Below, in pieces: positions 33,427 through 41,964 of a DNA stretch of 51,685 nucleotides. A program made the position numbers and the translations under genes. Origin of the DNA: an uncultured Flammeovirgaceae bacterium (GTDB taxonomy: Bacteria; Bacteroidota; Bacteroidia; Cytophagales; Cyclobacteriaceae); the NCBI GenBank assembly GCA_937883755.1, contig CAKZYA010000018.1:1-51685 (forward strand), in the 5' to 3' direction. Positions within the stretch are counted from its first letter, which is position 1, and each line of letters begins with the position of its first letter. Under the pieces are notes generated by a model, which did not search any database, was not told the DNA's origin, and saw nothing but the letters and a program-made list of their open reading frames with translations.

Positions 33427-35463
33427 ATGGACTCTAAAAAAATTTTCCCTCGCGACCTCAGTTGGCTTTCTTTCAACGAGCGTATTCTTCAGGAAGCGGG
33501 TCGAGCCAATGTACCGCTCTACGAGCGCATTCGCTTTCTGGCCATTTACTCCTCGAACCTGCACGAATTTTACCGAGTGCGGGTAGCCACCCACCGGCGG
33601 CTGGCCCAGCTTTCGTCCCAAAAGATCAGCCGACGACTGGATGTCGACCCTAAGGTGCTGCTCCGGCAAATAGCGGATGTGGTAAACCAACAATTAGAGC
33701 AGTACGGACAAATTCTGCGAATGAGTATCATTCCGGCGCTGGAAGTTGAAGGGATTTATCTGCATCTCGACCGACCCCTACCGGAGCAACTTCATGATAC
33801 CCTTCGTGCGTACTTTTGCCACCACGTGCTCGCGTATTTACGAATTGTGCGGGGGAAAGTGACCGATAATACGAAGCTGTTTCTAGAAGATCATCAGCCG
33901 TACCTGATTTTTCAATTCGCATCGACCCAGTGGACATACGTCAATATTCCAACCGCCTTACCCCGTTTTTATCGGGTCAGCCCCTCGCCTGATAAGCATC
34001 ATTTGGTTTTCTTGGATGATATTATCCGACTGCACGCTGACTACCTCTTTCCGGGTGACACCGTGGTGGGTAGCTACAGTGTGGTACTTAGTCGGGATGC
34101 CGACCTACGCATCGAGGATGAGTATGAGGGCAACCTAGTAGAGAAAATAAAAAAACAGGTAGCCAAACGCAATCTGGGCCAGGCTACGCGGTTTTTGTAC
34201 GATCCGGAACTGCCGACTGAACTTCTCGACCAGTTGCAGAAGGCTTTTCAGTTAGCGGAAGAAGATTTGGTTGTGGGAGGGAGATACCACAACCTCGACG
34301 ATTTTATGGCATTGCCCAATCCGCTGTCCCCTGCGTTGGAGTATGACCTCTTTCCACCCTTAGATAAAACCTCGCTTCGGGGAGTCGACCGACTGCTTAA
34401 TCATTTGGAAGCCCACGACGAGCTATTGATGTTTCCTTATCAGACGTACAACTACGTACTTCGCTTTTTTAATGAGGCGGCCGTGCATCCCGAAGTTACC
34501 GAGATCAACATCACCCTCTACCGCATTGCGCATCATTCGCAGGTGGCTCAAGCCCTGATGAGCGCAGCTCACAACGGCAAAAAGGTGCGGGTATTTGTGG
34601 AAGTGAAGGCGCGCTTCGACGAAGAAAACAATTTGCGGTGGGCTCGCCGCATGGAAGAAGCCGGAGTGAAAATTGTGTACAGTATGCCCAATTTGAAGGT
34701 GCACGCTAAGATTGCCTTAGTGAAGCGGAAGACCGCCAAAGGCGATACTCGCTACTACGCGTACCTTGGTACCGGTAACTTCAACGAGAAAACGGCTCGT
34801 ATCTACTCCGACCTAGCTCTGCTCACTACCCACTGGGGACTGGCTAAAGACTTGGCCAGCGTGTTTCGTTTCTTATACCAGCGCAAAGAAATAAAGAAGA
34901 TAAAGCACTTGTTGGTAGCTCCCTTCAATATGCAGTCATATTTTGTGGGGTGTATCGATCGGGAAATCGCCTGCGCCCAGCAGGGTCAACCGGCGCGTAT
35001 CACGCTCAAAGTGAACGGTCTGGAAGAAAAGCAGATGATTGAGAAGCTTTATGAAGCCAGCCAGGCTGGGGTGAACATTACCTTATTGGTACGGGGCATT
35101 TGTTGCTTACGTCCCCAGTTGGCTGGATTGAGCGAACGCATTACGGCCATTCGCATTGTCGACCGCTTTTTGGAGCACGCCCGGGTAATATGGTTTCACA
35201 ATGGGGGTGAGGAAGAGATGTATTTGGCCTCGGCCGACTGGATGCACCGTAACCTGCACCGACGCATTGAGGTGGCGTTTCCGGTGTACGATACCACCGT
35301 TCGAGAGCAGATTAAACAAATACTATATTTTCAGGAGCAGGATACCCAGCAGGCAGTGATGCTAAACGAAACATTGCATAATGTGCCTCGAGGTGGAGAA
35401 GAGACCGGTATTCGGGCTCAAGAGGCCACTTATCAGTGGCTTGAGCGGGAACTCGCTCCATAA
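33427..35463 (+). CDS. ppk1: Polyphosphate kinase 1
   Basis: Makes inorganic polyphosphate from ATP. 678 aa from ATG 33427 (MDSKKIFPRDLSWLSFNERIL), the family length; the upstream in-frame TTG at 33352 is rejected because the Ppk1 N-terminal domain begins at FPRDLSWLSFN. Domains in order: N-terminal helical domain, head domain, and two phospholipase-D-like catalytic domains. The first includes LKVHAKIALVKRK, with the phosphorylatable His, and GTGNFNEKTARIYSDLAL. The second includes DRFLEHARVIWFHNGG and SADWMHRNLHRRIE. It is divergent from the phosphatase/kinase-like operon, with a common 351-bp control region. Confidence 0.96.
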   Translation: MDSKKIFPRDLSWLSFNERILQEAGRANVPLYERIRFLAIYSSNLHEFYRVRVATHRRLAQLSSQKISRRLDVDPKVLLRQIADVVNQQLEQYGQILRMSIIPALEVEGIYLHLDRPLPEQLHDTLRAYFCHHVLAYLRIVRGKVTDNTKLFLEDHQPYLIFQFASTQWTYVNIPTALPRFYRVSPSPDKHHLVFLDDIIRLHADYLFPGDTVVGSYSVVLSRDADLRIEDEYEGNLVEKIKKQVAKRNLGQATRFLYDPELPTELLDQLQKAFQLAEEDLVVGGRYHNLDDFMALPNPLSPALEYDLFPPLDKTSLRGVDRLLNHLEAHDELLMFPYQTYNYVLRFFNEAAVHPEVTEINITLYRIAHHSQVAQALMSAAHNGKKVRVFVEVKARFDEENNLRWARRMEEAGVKIVYSMPNLKVHAKIALVKRKTAKGDTRYYAYLGTGNFNEKTARIYSDLALLTTHWGLAKDLASVFRFLYQRKEIKKIKHLLVAPFNMQSYFVGCIDREIACAQQGQPARITLKVNGLEEKQMIEKLYEASQAGVNITLLVRGICCLRPQLAGLSERITAIRIVDRFLEHARVIWFHNGGEEEMYLASADWMHRNLHRRIEVAFPVYDTTVREQIKQILYFQEQDTQQAVMLNETLHNVPRGGEETGIRAQEATYQWLERELAP

Positions 35464-35599
35464 ACTTCAGTAAAATGGGCGAACCGACGGGCTTGCAGAA
35501 CTTGTAGCTACGGAGCATAGTTAGCCATTTTGCGTCATTTATTTGACAAAAGAAGTGAAATAACGTACATTGAAAAGTTTCATTAGGATTGGTGCAAAC

Positions 35600-35607
35600 T
35601 ATTTTTG
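35600..35607 (+). promoter_or_regulatory. -7 box of the DUF6268-like gene
   Basis: TATTTTTG matches TAnnTTTG; it lies 46 bp before ATG 35654. The expected -33 position has TTC rather than TTG (18 bases upstream). Confidence 0.45.
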
Positions 35608-35653
35608 ACATCCATCCGTTGACGGAAAAGCTAACAAGACTAAAGCTATCTCT

Positions 35654-36652
35654 ATGGTATTACAGGTTTGCGTAAGCAGCCTCTTGGCTACAATGCTCGT
35701 ATACTATTCGCTGAGTTGCCGTGCTCAAACAGTTCTTCAGCAAGCAGAATTTTGCCAAACTAGCTTACCTAACCAACCCCGTCCTACTTTTTTTAGCGTT
35801 GACCGCTACCAATCGGGTGGGTATCAACTACGCAATTCGGCTGGAGATAATATTGCTATCCAAGAAAATAGCAGCATTGCTGTCCGCTTGCGAGCACCTC
35901 TAGTATTGCGTCCTGGATTAAAAGTGGTGGGTTCCTTTACCTACTACGACGAAGACTTTGAATTTGTATCGGAAGAAGCGTCGCCTTCGTTTACTGGAGC
36001 ACTACACAACAAGGCTCTTCGTAGTCTTAACGCCTCATTTTATGTGGTAAAGCCGTTTCGTAGCGACTGGTTTCTCATCAATCGGTTACAGACCTCACTG
36101 AGTGGAGACTTTAACCAGCCTAGTGAGCAAGGGTACCTCAACTACTCCTTAGCATCGGTGCTCGGCTGGCGAAAGAGTGAGAATACCGTACTGGGTGCAG
36201 GCTTGTTTTACGGAAGAGATTTCGACGGCGGCTCATTAGTTCCTTTGTTGGCCTACCAGCATTCCTTTAACGATCGCTGGAGCATTGACGCCCTGCTGCC
36301 GGTGCAGACGGCGGTGCAATACTACAGTGCTAACCAGAAAAATGTGTTGAAGGCTGGAGTACAACTTAATGGCCCTGAATACAACATTGCCCTCAATTAC
36401 GCAGCTGCAGCCGCAAATCAGTATGTCTTTGAGCGTAGCGAGGTTCGCTGGAGTGTTAGCGAGCAGCGAGAGATTCACGATTGGGTCTGGCTGCGGCTAG
36501 AAGCAGGAGTGAATACCCCTCTGGGCACCAACTGGCAAGCAACCAGCGAGGGTCTGAACGAAGCAAACTCTTATACTTTTGACACCAGCTTCTACACCAT
36601 GTTTAGCTTGGTACTAGTAGCCCCCCGCAAGCTTTTTAACCAAGCACATTAA
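35654..36652 (+). CDS. Outer-membrane beta-barrel protein, DUF6268-like
   Basis: 332 aa. Signal peptide (about 1-25, ending LSCRAQT), then a long run of amphipathic beta strands without any plug domain: SIAVRLRAPLVLRPGLKVVGSFTYY, LRSLNASFYVVKPF, LGAGLFYGRDFDGGSLVPLLAYQHSF, RWSIDALLPVQTAVQYY. The pattern of GxGxxYxxxxxxxxxxPlL with a conserved DALLP is typical of DUF6268 barrels. Function unknown. It is downstream of ppk1 by 190 bp with its own promoter. Confidence 0.75.
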   Translation: MVLQVCVSSLLATMLVYYSLSCRAQTVLQQAEFCQTSLPNQPRPTFFSVDRYQSGGYQLRNSAGDNIAIQENSSIAVRLRAPLVLRPGLKVVGSFTYYDEDFEFVSEEASPSFTGALHNKALRSLNASFYVVKPFRSDWFLINRLQTSLSGDFNQPSEQGYLNYSLASVLGWRKSENTVLGAGLFYGRDFDGGSLVPLLAYQHSFNDRWSIDALLPVQTAVQYYSANQKNVLKAGVQLNGPEYNIALNYAAAAANQYVFERSEVRWSVSEQREIHDWVWLRLEAGVNTPLGTNWQATSEGLNEANSYTFDTSFYTMFSLVLVAPRKLFNQAH

Positions 36653-36934
36653 GTTTGGCTTAGCTCCCGTTTTATCTCGCACTTTAAAGAGAGACGATGC
36701 CAAAAACTAAGGCCATCTTGCTCTGGCTCATCTTCTGCCGTTTAATCAATGTCTTAGGTATTAGCTAAGCCTATTGGCACAACCATGATACTCTCTAAAG
36801 ACAAATAATTATTAAGAAGCCGTTTCAGTTATTAGTTCGAGGGCGCTCGGCGCCCGACGGAAACAGCGAATTTTGGAGCGAAACAAGGCGGGGCCTCCCA
36901 GGCACTTTTTCAGCAAATACGCTATATAATGTAG
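36653..36934. other. Gene-free stretch with a GC-rich hairpin
   Basis: 282 bp. It contains the perfect hairpin GGGCGC-TCG-GCGCCC at 36841-36855 in an otherwise AT-moderate region. A 23-codon reading frame at 36701-36772 resembles the start of a membrane protein (AILLWLIFCRLINVLG) but stops at once. No further gene is supported. Confidence 0.5.
36841..36855. repeat. GC-rich hairpin GGGCGC/GCGCCC
   Basis: Six-base perfect arms with a 3-base loop (TCG), followed by a GC-rich tail (GACGG, then AAGGCGGGGCCTCCC at about 36884). No T run follows directly, so it is not a classical terminator for either strand. Confidence 0.45.
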
Positions 36935-37396
36935 CTACTCCGATGGCTTACCTTCTGATACATGTTCGTAGCAAATACGCCATCCGGCTGAAGTGCGTAC
37001 CCACCACTGGGTAACGTTACGGAAGAGCGATGCTTGTTCGCCGTTCTTGAATTTCATCTCTCCAGTTGCATCAAAGGCCACAAAAGCTTCCTCGGATTGG
37101 AGGTGAATGTTCGTATTAAATACGCTAGTGATTCCTCCTTCCTCTACGTACTCCCACATGCGCGACCATAGCGGGAAAATAGTCTCATAACCTACTGCCC
37201 GCGAAGGGGTACTGGGGTCAGCCATTCCCAAATCTGGGTCAATTACAATAAGTTCGTTGGTAGTGAGGTATACCTGAGTGGCCTGAGCCATATTTAAAGA
37301 ATTTTTAGCTGTTTTGGTCCAGAGCAACGCGTAGTCTTGCTCGATCATCTGGCGCAATACTTGTTCTTGATTCGATGCTTGATGGGTATCATTCAT
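36935..37396 (-). CDS. NTF2-like (SnoaL/DUF4440) protein
   Basis: 153 aa, no signal peptide. The pattern fits an NTF2-like cone: an N-terminal helix with EQVLRQMIEQDYALLWTKTAKN, a VYLTTNELIVIDPDLG segment, strands with NIHLQSEEAFVAFDATGEM and a C-terminal FRNVTQWWVRTSAGWRICYEHVSE, where the VxxWxRTxxGWRIxYEH ending is characteristic. It lies 119 bp downstream of an AraC regulator on the same strand and could be its target. Ligand or substrate unknown. Confidence 0.75.
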   Translation of the reverse strand: MNDTHQASNQEQVLRQMIEQDYALLWTKTAKNSLNMAQATQVYLTTNELIVIDPDLGMADPSTPSRAVGYETIFPLWSRMWEYVEEGGITSVFNTNIHLQSEEAFVAFDATGEMKFKNGEQASLFRNVTQWWVRTSAGWRICYEHVSEGKPSE

Positions 37397-37515
37397 GATT
37401 AAACTAATTAGTATGAATACTTAAGATAGATTAATAGCCCAGGAAACTACCAAGGCGTTTCATAAAGATACACAGGCACAAGCAGAGGCTTTATTCGGAA
37501 AAGTCGGATAATACT

Positions 37516-38403
37516 CTACATATACCGGAATTGCCGAGGGGTTAGACCGATAGTTTGTTTAAACAGTGTGAAAAAGTAGTTGGGATGCTCGAAATTAAGG
37601 TGGTAAGCCACTTCGGTTGGACTAAGTGTTGTCTGGAGTAGAAGCGCTTTTGCGTGATCAATCCGGTAGCGGTTGAGAATACTCAGTGCCTTCTGGCCAG
37701 TGGTACGACTCACTACTTCCGAAAGGTACTTGGGCGATACATTCATTTCCGAAGCAATATCTTTCACTGTTCGGTGGGTCCGAAAATGACGCTGACAGAA
37801 TCGATGAAAGTTAGCCGTGAGTTCGGCAGCCCGTGAAACCGACGGAAGTTTCGTTGTGGAAGCACAGTGGCGAGCCACTTTTTCTAACAAAATGCCCAGA
37901 TATGCTCTAAGAATAGTTTTGCTGGCTGCACCGTATTCGGTGTACTCGTAGTATAGCTGTGCAAAGATATCCGTTATTTCGTGTAATAGCTTAGAAGTCA
38001 AAGAGATAACTGGCGAACGGGTAGGATCAAAAAGGGGAGATATACCCAAAGAGCGCGTAGTGAGAAAGAGTTCTTCTATTATCTTTTGACCAATAAATAC
38101 GGTAAAGCCTCTTCCGGTGATGTCTGCCGGTTGTTGAAGTGAAAGTAGACAGGAAGGCCGAATGAAAGAGATACGATGTCCGCTGGCAGGAAAATGAAAT
38201 TCATCTACCTGAAGCGAGCACATAGGCGTAATTTCTAGAGTGATTTCAAAGAAAGACTGCTGGTAGGCTGTAAGCGAAACGTTAGCCATTGGTGGGAGAT
38301 CGGTAAAGTCAAAAATGGCAAAATCAACCACTTCCGTTCGAAGAGGCAAATTCATACGCTCAGCGTAGTCGCGCATGGAAGAAAACTGAGTTACGTAAGA
38401 CAT
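37516..38403 (-). CDS. AraC-family transcriptional regulator
   Basis: 295 aa. An N-terminal cupin-type ligand domain (about 20-160, with FHFPASGHRISFIRPSCLL) precedes the AraC double helix-turn-helix (about 195-293): TVKDIASEMNVSPKYLSEVVSRTTGQKALSILN in short blocks, then SPTEVAYHLNFEHPNYFFTLFKQTIGLTPRQFR. It is unrelated at the N-terminus to the AraC protein at 8179. The NTF2-like gene downstream is its nearest possible target. Confidence 0.92.
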   Translation of the reverse strand: MSYVTQFSSMRDYAERMNLPLRTEVVDFAIFDFTDLPPMANVSLTAYQQSFFEITLEITPMCSLQVDEFHFPASGHRISFIRPSCLLSLQQPADITGRGFTVFIGQKIIEELFLTTRSLGISPLFDPTRSPVISLTSKLLHEITDIFAQLYYEYTEYGAASKTILRAYLGILLEKVARHCASTTKLPSVSRAAELTANFHRFCQRHFRTHRTVKDIASEMNVSPKYLSEVVSRTTGQKALSILNRYRIDHAKALLLQTTLSPTEVAYHLNFEHPNYFFTLFKQTIGLTPRQFRYM

Positions 38404-38434
38404 AGCTACTGAGAGAGAATAGTTTATTTACTGG

Positions 38435-39087
38435 TTAGACACTCACCGCCTTTTCTAAATATTGATTGAACGGTAATACTTCTTGGTATACTTTCACAAC
38501 TCTGTCGGTGAAATCATCGGCTGTAATTTCTTTTTGGGTGATGGTATGCATTACGGCAAAGTGCTTCATCCGGATTAAACCAATATGCTTATGGTCTTGT
38601 GCAAAGCCTTTAGGTGCTGTTTTAAGTGCATTCTTATCGCTCATTTCCCCAAATGCATTAATGAACGATTTTTTGGAGATGATCTTCTTGAGCTCTTCCC
38701 CGTTGTAATCAATCGCATCGCGGATGCTATCTAGTTGATCTTTGGAAGGACCATAGAACCCACCGCCGATAAAACTGCCTTCAGGCTCATGTGGACGTAA
38801 AAACTACTCTTGTCTTTCGCCTTATTCATCTCAGCACCGAAATGGTCGCGGTAAGTGGGGGCATTGGGCTTGTAGACCAAATTGTTGTTGATGCGACTAA
38901 TCGCCTTTTTGGCGGGATTAGGCGTATAGCTTGGATCAATTTTCTGAAGCCGCTTGTCCAGGTTCTCGATCCAGCCAAGCATGAACTGGCGAACTTCTTG
39001 GTAGCGGCCGCGATGTTCGTCCATCCAGGCTTTGTTATTGTTTTTGTTCAGGTCACGTAAAAAATCCAATACTTGGTAAAAACTCAT
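38435..39087 (-). pseudogene. DUF2461 (TIGR02453) protein gene, frameshifted
   Basis: The N-terminal 100 residues (MSFYQVLDFLRDLNKNNNKAWMDEHR... to FYVHMS) and a C-terminal piece in another frame (SFIGGGFYGPSKDQLDS... to YLEKAVSV at 38435) together make one complete DUF2461 protein. At 38783-38787 the coding strand reads ATGAGCCTGAAGGCAGT; one additional C after AGC would give H-M-S-P-E-G-S-F-I-G-G-G and join both halves. So a single-base loss in a C run breaks the gene; it could be a real mutation or a sequence error. The family is uncharacterised, common in Bacteroidota. The separate ATG at 38644 is inside the reading frame (M of EMSDKNALK) and is not a true start. Confidence 0.85.
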
Positions 39088-39157
39088 TATTCTCTGGGGT
39101 TTGATTTACGATTAGTTATGCATTTTCTAAGTAAAGAGTGTCATTATCACTATCAAT

Positions 39158-40324
39158 TTAGAAGGCTTCTCCAACCTGAAAGTAGTAGTTCTGTGTACTA
39201 CGCCCAATGCCGTAGTCAAAGCGAATGTTTAAATCTTCTCGTCGGTCAATCAGGAAGCGCAAACCAGCGCCCACGGTGGGGCGAAAGTTTCCTAGCTTAA
39301 AATCCCGGGTCTGCGAAACCACATCGCCCGCTCCGGCGAATACTACGGCACCCAATCGCCCCAGTATTTTAAATCGATACTCGGCTTGAAGTGCCAGCAG
39401 ATGACGGTCAACAAACCGTCCGTCGTAGTATCCTCGCATAATCTGGTCTCCACCCAGTGCGCCTAGCTCATTCAAGGGCACATCGCCAAACGAAAAAGTT
39501 GCTAGTAGTTGTAACGCCAGCACGCTTCTGCGGTCGAGGAGTGGAATAAATCGGCGGGCATCGAAACGGGTTAACTGAAAAGTTGAGCTGCTCCCTAGCC
39601 ACGATTCGTAGAAACCGTGTGTCAAATAAACGTACCACCCTCGGTGCGCGGTTAAAATATTATCCCGACTATCGTAAACTACTGCGGCTTCAATGCCTAC
39701 GGAAGTAGAGCCATCTACCCCCAAAATGTTGCTATCGGCTAGAGTGCTCTCAGTTTCAAACTCCATGTTACCGATATAGTTATAGCGCACCCCGCCCCCT
39801 ACAAACAGGTAGCGTAGCCAAGTCTGTTTGAGTAAAATCGGCTCAATGGTCACTTGGGTAAATGAATATTCCTCTTCCGCCGATGAAGGACTATCACGAC
39901 CAATGCCGTAAAAAAACTGAGGGAATACACGGAACCACAGGTTACCCGTTAGTATATAGCGTTCTTTTTTGGAGAAAATCGAAAATCCGGAAAATAGCAA
40001 CACCTGATTGTTAAGCGTGTAGGTAGCTGAAAGTGGCATATTAGAGGTGCGAGTTTCTGAACCTGATCCTCGGAACTTAAATAGGTACTTAGCCCCAACC
40101 CCGAACTCTAAGCTGGTTTCAGGTGAAAAAGCGACTAACGGAGTTAAAATAAGTTTAGCAGGGTATAGGCTAGTATCCTGCCGAGCGGCTCGCTGGTTAG
40201 GCTGAAGGGTAAAAAAATCAACTAACCGATCAATGGGTTGGGCTGTTCCTAAACAGGGAATTAGTAATCCGAAGCATAATATATATCCGAAGTAGAGAAC
40301 CTTCCTAAGAAACTGCTTAGACAT
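39158..40324 (-). CDS. Omp85-type surface-antigen barrel protein
   Basis: 388 aa. The signal region is MSKQFLRKVLYFGYILCFGLLIPCLGTAQ. The rest is a C-terminal Omp85/BamA-like barrel without POTRA domains. Visible elements: YDSRDNILTAHRGWYVYLTHGFYE (the DSRDN...P/R-G segment common in surface antigens), GGDQIMRGYYDGRFVDRHLLALQAEYRF (the GG...RGY...R loop-6-like motif) and the end GIGRSTQNYYFQVGEAF with a terminal Phe. Stand-alone short barrels of this kind are common in Bacteroidota; their role is unknown, possibly lipid or protein transport. Confidence 0.88.
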   Translation of the reverse strand: MSKQFLRKVLYFGYILCFGLLIPCLGTAQPIDRLVDFFTLQPNQRAARQDTSLYPAKLILTPLVAFSPETSLEFGVGAKYLFKFRGSGSETRTSNMPLSATYTLNNQVLLFSGFSIFSKKERYILTGNLWFRVFPQFFYGIGRDSPSSAEEEYSFTQVTIEPILLKQTWLRYLFVGGGVRYNYIGNMEFETESTLADSNILGVDGSTSVGIEAAVVYDSRDNILTAHRGWYVYLTHGFYESWLGSSSTFQLTRFDARRFIPLLDRRSVLALQLLATFSFGDVPLNELGALGGDQIMRGYYDGRFVDRHLLALQAEYRFKILGRLGAVVFAGAGDVVSQTRDFKLGNFRPTVGAGLRFLIDRREDLNIRFDYGIGRSTQNYYFQVGEAF

Positions 40325-40547
40325 AGTAAAAAATTAAGGCTAATTGTACGACACTTACACCAAGGAGCTGGATGGAAAAGCCTTAATGTAAAACCAGTAA
40401 TAGGTTAAAGAATTATTGATGTGTAGAGTTAAATTAGCTAAACCTACTAAAATGCTATTAAATAGCAGCCCACTGTGCTTTGACGTGCGGATCAGCAATA
40501 GGAAGGTTTTCATAGTGCGTAAATTAAAGATCATTGAAACACAGAAG

Positions 40548-41909
40548 TTATTGGACATACTTTTTAGCTATTGGGCGTGAGGAATGTCGAATACTAGTAG
40601 CCCGAGTCGGTAGAAAGTATAGCCACAACATACCCGTCACGGCGGCCAGAAACGAAGCAGTTAGTATGCCAATCTTGGCGTGTTGCACCAGTACTGGGTC
40701 GGTAAAGGCCAACTCGGCAATGAAGAGCGACATAGTGAAGCCGATACCAGCCATCATACCTACTCCGCCCATCTGTGACCAATTGCTACGCTTGGGCAGA
40801 CGTCCCCAACCAGCAGTAGCCATAATGCGGGAAAACAGCCAGATTCCTCCAATTTTTCCAACCACCAAGCCTACGATGATACCCAGGCTGACTGGGTGAG
40901 CCAGCATGGTTAGTATATCACCCTTCACGCTCACGCCAGCGTTAGCTAGAGCAAACAGAGGCATTACTCCGAAAGTAACCAGTGGGGCCATAACGTGCTC
41001 CAGCCGTTGCAAGGGTGGGGTGGCTCGCACACTTCCTTTGACCACCTCTAAGGTAATATGCAGCTGGTCGCTGGAGATGAGTGGGCCACCAATGGAAGGT
41101 GCTTGAGCAAAGTGTCTCGACCAGCTTTTTAACAGGTGATGATACTCCTGATCCTCCACTTTTACCCGAGCTGGGATAGTGAGTGCGGCCAATACTCCGG
41201 CTAGTGTGGCGTGTACTCCTGACAATAACATACCTGTCCACAAGCCTACTATGCCAAAGAACAAGTAGAACCAGACACTTCGAATGCCCAGTAGGCTGCC
41301 GCTGAGCATCACGAGCAGGCATACACCAGCTATGGTAAGGTGTACAAAATTGACATCCGGGGTATAGAAAATGGCAATAACTAACACCGCACCAATATCG
41401 TCGACCGTAGCCAGAGCAGTGATGAATATTTTAAGCGAAAGCGGCACCCGTGAACCCACTAGCGAGAGCAAGCCTAAGGTAAATGCAATGTCAGTAGCCA
41501 TCGGGATACCCCATCCGCTAGACCCTTCCCCACCGTAGTTGAAAATCAAATAGAGCAGCGCCGGGATAACCATTCCACCTACGGCTGCAGCAATTGGCAG
41601 CGAGGCTTGCTTCCAGCTAGATAGTTCGCCATTAATGATTTCTCGTTTGATTTCCAGGCCGACCACAAAGAAGAAAATGGACATTAACCCGTCGTTGATC
41701 CAGTGATGCAAACTCTTATCCAGAGCAAAACCTGAAAATCCGATGGTAAAGTAAGTCTCCCACAGATGGTGATAGGACGCTTCCCAAGGCGAATTCGCCC
41801 AGACCATTGCGACTATTACCATAAACAACAGAAGTAAACCACTAGTAGAAGGGTGCGCTAATATGCGCCGTAAGGGAGAGAGTAATATATCAATGGGTTC
41901 TTGTTTCAT
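40548..41909 (-). CDS. nhaA: Na+/H+ antiporter NhaA
   Basis: 453 aa inner-membrane antiporter, exchanging Na+ or Li+ for protons. It has about 11-12 hydrophobic segments, FFFVVGLEIKREIINGEL near the N-terminus, MATDIAFTLGLLSLVG, and the ion-binding Asp pair in ALATVDDIGAVLVIAIFY. The C-terminal segment GVGMMAGIGFTMSLFIAELAF is typical. Length is a little above the E. coli protein, with a longer loop (PARVKVEDQEYHHLLKSW...). It probably has its own promoter; the cyclase gene ends or starts 55 bp upstream on the same strand, so readthrough is possible. Confidence 0.96.
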   Translation of the reverse strand: MKQEPIDILLSPLRRILAHPSTSGLLLLFMVIVAMVWANSPWEASYHHLWETYFTIGFSGFALDKSLHHWINDGLMSIFFFVVGLEIKREIINGELSSWKQASLPIAAAVGGMVIPALLYLIFNYGGEGSSGWGIPMATDIAFTLGLLSLVGSRVPLSLKIFITALATVDDIGAVLVIAIFYTPDVNFVHLTIAGVCLLVMLSGSLLGIRSVWFYLFFGIVGLWTGMLLSGVHATLAGVLAALTIPARVKVEDQEYHHLLKSWSRHFAQAPSIGGPLISSDQLHITLEVVKGSVRATPPLQRLEHVMAPLVTFGVMPLFALANAGVSVKGDILTMLAHPVSLGIIVGLVVGKIGGIWLFSRIMATAGWGRLPKRSNWSQMGGVGMMAGIGFTMSLFIAELAFTDPVLVQHAKIGILTASFLAAVTGMLWLYFLPTRATSIRHSSRPIAKKYVQ

Positions 41910-41964
41910 AGAAAGCGGAATTACGAAAGCGAATGTGCTTCAGTCATTGAATAGTAAAGGCTTT

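Noticed and set aside
36701-36772. Short frame resembling the N-terminus of a membrane protein.
   Set aside because: It is only 23 codons, followed by a stop and no continuing frame; chance cannot be excluded.
40451-40465. Perfect 15-base palindrome TGCTATTAAATAGCA upstream of the barrel gene at 39158.
   Set aside because: Short, AT-rich and without a T run or a nearby regulator; it may be chance in this composition.
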